NCBI RefSeq assembly: GCF_000400735.1
Contig: NZ_KE007371.1
Location: 1 to 64,000, forward strand
Reading direction: 5' to 3'
Source: Acinetobacter tandoii DSM 14970 = CIP 107469
Lineage (GTDB): Bacteria; Pseudomonadota; Gammaproteobacteria; Pseudomonadales; Moraxellaceae
DNA: 64,000 nt
The position numbers and the translations under genes were made by a program. Below, one piece after another: positions 62,706 to 64,000 of the stretch. A model generated the notes under the pieces. The model was not told where the DNA came from and made no database searches. It saw only the letters and a program-made list of their open reading frames with translations. Within the stretch, counting starts at the first letter, position 1; the number at the start of each line of letters is the position of its first letter.

Positions 62706-63152
62706 ATGCAGCTAAATAAATTTACCGATTATGCCCTGCGCATTCTAATGTATATTTCGCGACCAAGAGAAAGTGCATATACCATTGCTGAAATTGCGGC
62801 TGACCTGCAAGTGTCTCAAAACCACTTGGTCAAAGTCGTCCACTTTATGGGCAAACAAAACTGGTTGATTACCACACGTGGTAAAGGTGGTGGTATTCGA
62901 TTACACACAGATGCTGTACATCTAAAAGTCGGTGAGGCAGTTAGGACTTTACAAGGTGAAAATCAGATTGTTGAATGCAACAATCCCCCTTGCGTACTTA
63001 GAAGCCACTGCGGTCTAAAAGGTATCTTAGATCAGGCACTCGAACAATTTTATCAGTATTTAAATCAATACACTTTAGGCGAAGTGCTTGCTCGTTCGAA
63101 CATTAACAATACTAAAACCATTAAAAATGGTATTGAGCTACTTAACCTATAA
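62706..63152 (+). CDS. nsrR: Rrf2 family NO-sensing repressor NsrR
   Basis: 148 aa. The helix-turn-helix covers about residues 27-50 (IAEIAADLQVSQNHLVKVV). The iron-sulfur cysteines are C91, C96 and C102 (ECNNPPCVLRSHC), the same numbers as in E. coli NsrR when the start at 62706 (MQLNKFTDYALRI) is used. This is why I prefer it over the ATG at 62694, which sits in a TCATCT/AGATGA stem. It is predicted to repress hmp through the 61362 operator until NO damages its cluster. Confidence 0.92.
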   Translation: MQLNKFTDYALRILMYISRPRESAYTIAEIAADLQVSQNHLVKVVHFMGKQNWLITTRGKGGGIRLHTDAVHLKVGEAVRTLQGENQIVECNNPPCVLRSHCGLKGILDQALEQFYQYLNQYTLGEVLARSNINNTKTIKNGIELLNL

Positions 63153-63239
63153 CATTTTCAAGCGCTAAGAGGAAAATTCGCGTGCGTGGGCGACTTCCTT
63201 TATACTAGGCACTTGAAAACCAGTGAATGAAGTTGAGTT

Positions 63240-64000
63240 ATGCACCACAGCAGAGGAAAATCAAAAAACAGTAAAACCGCGCAGGCGCCTAAGCAAAAGA
63301 TCAGCTATGAAAAAAAGCTTGATCCTGCGATTACTGAATATGCTGTACGTGCACTCAACTGGCTGCGTAAAGCCGCTTTTTTAATGAGTGCACCCAAGCT
63401 CAGTATCTGTGTAGAAGATACTGGTTATGAAATTGCTTTTGCTGGACGCTCCAATGCGGGTAAATCTAGTGCAATTAATGCATTAACCAATCAAAAGCAA
63501 TTGGCACGCGCCTCAAAAAAACCTGGTCGCACCCAAATGATCAACTTCTTTAGTCTAGGCAATCCCAATCAGCGCCTGGTCGATTTACCTGGCTATGGAT
63601 ACGCAGCCGTGCCTGAAGCCATGAAAATCGTGTGGCAGAAAGAGCTTGAAAATTATCTGATTCATCGCAAAAGTTTACAGGGCTTAGTATTGTTGATGGA
63701 TATCCGCCATCCCCTACAACATTTCGATGTGATGATGTTGGAATGGGCATACTCACGTAAACTATTTGTCCATGTGCTGTTGACCAAATCAGATAAGATG
63801 AACCGTGGTCCTGCCAACAAAGCCTTATTAGACGTTAAACAGCAATTGAAGAAAATGAAACTCGATTTCTCAATTCAATTGTTCTCCTCACTCAACAAAC
63901 AAGGTTTAGAAGAACTTGCCAGTGTGATGGGCGGGCGTCTGAATTTCACCCTTGAACAAGCTGCCGAGTTTGACCTCGCGCTCATACCTGAAGCAGAAGC
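63240..64000 (+). CDS. engB: Ribosome biogenesis GTPase EngB (YihA/YsxC), cut by the window end
   Basis: An essential GTPase for 50S assembly. The frame runs open from the ATG at 63240 to the window end (253 codons seen). G1 is GRSNAGKS, G3 is DLPGYG and G4 is TKSD. MSAPKLSICVEDTGYEIAFA aligns with the first residues of E. coli YihA, so about 47 Lys/Ser/Gln-rich residues precede the usual start. An internal start at that Met would give the short form. The C-terminus lies beyond the window. Confidence 0.94.
   Translation, partial: MHHSRGKSKNSKTAQAPKQKISYEKKLDPAITEYAVRALNWLRKAAFLMSAPKLSICVEDTGYEIAFAGRSNAGKSSAINALTNQKQLARASKKPGRTQMINFFSLGNPNQRLVDLPGYGYAAVPEAMKIVWQKELENYLIHRKSLQGLVLLMDIRHPLQHFDVMMLEWAYSRKLFVHVLLTKSDKMNRGPANKALLDVKQQLKKMKLDFSIQLFSSLNKQGLEELASVMGGRLNFTLEQAAEFDLALIPEAE

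Overview
The window looks like one continuous piece of an Acinetobacter (Moraxellaceae) chromosome. The DNA is AT-rich. Proteins such as MiaB, YbeY, Xpt, RNase R, EngB, SdhE/YgfX and the fused S10-spc-alpha ribosomal cluster have the length and wording typical of that genus. I see no prophage, insertion sequence, integrase, CRISPR array or plasmid functions. It is mainly core genome with a few accessory islands. The genus call is recognition from protein sequence, not a database result.

Layout. 1-334 (minus strand) holds what reads as an rRNA operon promoter and leader, with the 16S gene just off the left edge. 335-9195 is mostly minus strand: an unrecognised protein, pssA, rlmJ, a 2OG-Fe oxygenase and helical-protein pair on plus, two DUF2789 paralogues, mdh, and a degenerate RNase T2-like protein behind a soluble lytic transglycosylase. 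9544-12618 is the miaB-ybeZ-ybeY RNA-maturation operon. 12697-18296 carries a small monooxygenase-like protein, a TonB-like protein, two proteins of unknown function, xpt with a leader hairpin, a GAF-GGDEF protein and a zinc-ribbon/glycine-zipper protein. 18359-26520 holds wrbA, yihY, a DUF389 / Ntn-hydrolase / lipoprotein group, an EamA transporter facing an AraC regulator, and FAH-fold and YcxB-like proteins.

26662-27942 is a tRNA island: three tRNA-Arg(ACG) and one tRNA-Ser(GCT), with a HAD phosphatase gene wedged between Arg copies. 28166-35284 is rnr, a VanW protein, prlC, yheV and an EamA permease. 35321-39473 (minus) is a TRAP-type locus: TatT-like lipoprotein, rhombosortase and fused DctQM permease. 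A hidden 33-codon membrane-peptide gene and a set of repeated TGTCTRACAA sites follow, then ygfX-sdhE. 40809-43519 is an acyl-CoA dehydrogenase and an EthA-like Baeyer-Villiger monooxygenase.

43715-57457 is the full S10-spc-alpha ribosomal superoperon (28 genes, minus strand) with its promoter, leader and strong hairpins at both historic operon boundaries. 57525-64000 contains a glutamine amidotransferase, metC, a HerA-like DUF853 ATPase, an NO-detoxification pair (hmp with an NsrR-type operator, then nsrR) and the start of engB, cut by the window end.

No large new system stands out. The most useful leads are the 33-aa peptide gene with its repeated operator sites, the RNase T2-like protein lacking both catalytic histidines, the TRAP/TatT/rhombosortase locus without a binding protein, and several unexplained palindromes, including a second copy of the hmp operator core in front of an unknown gene.
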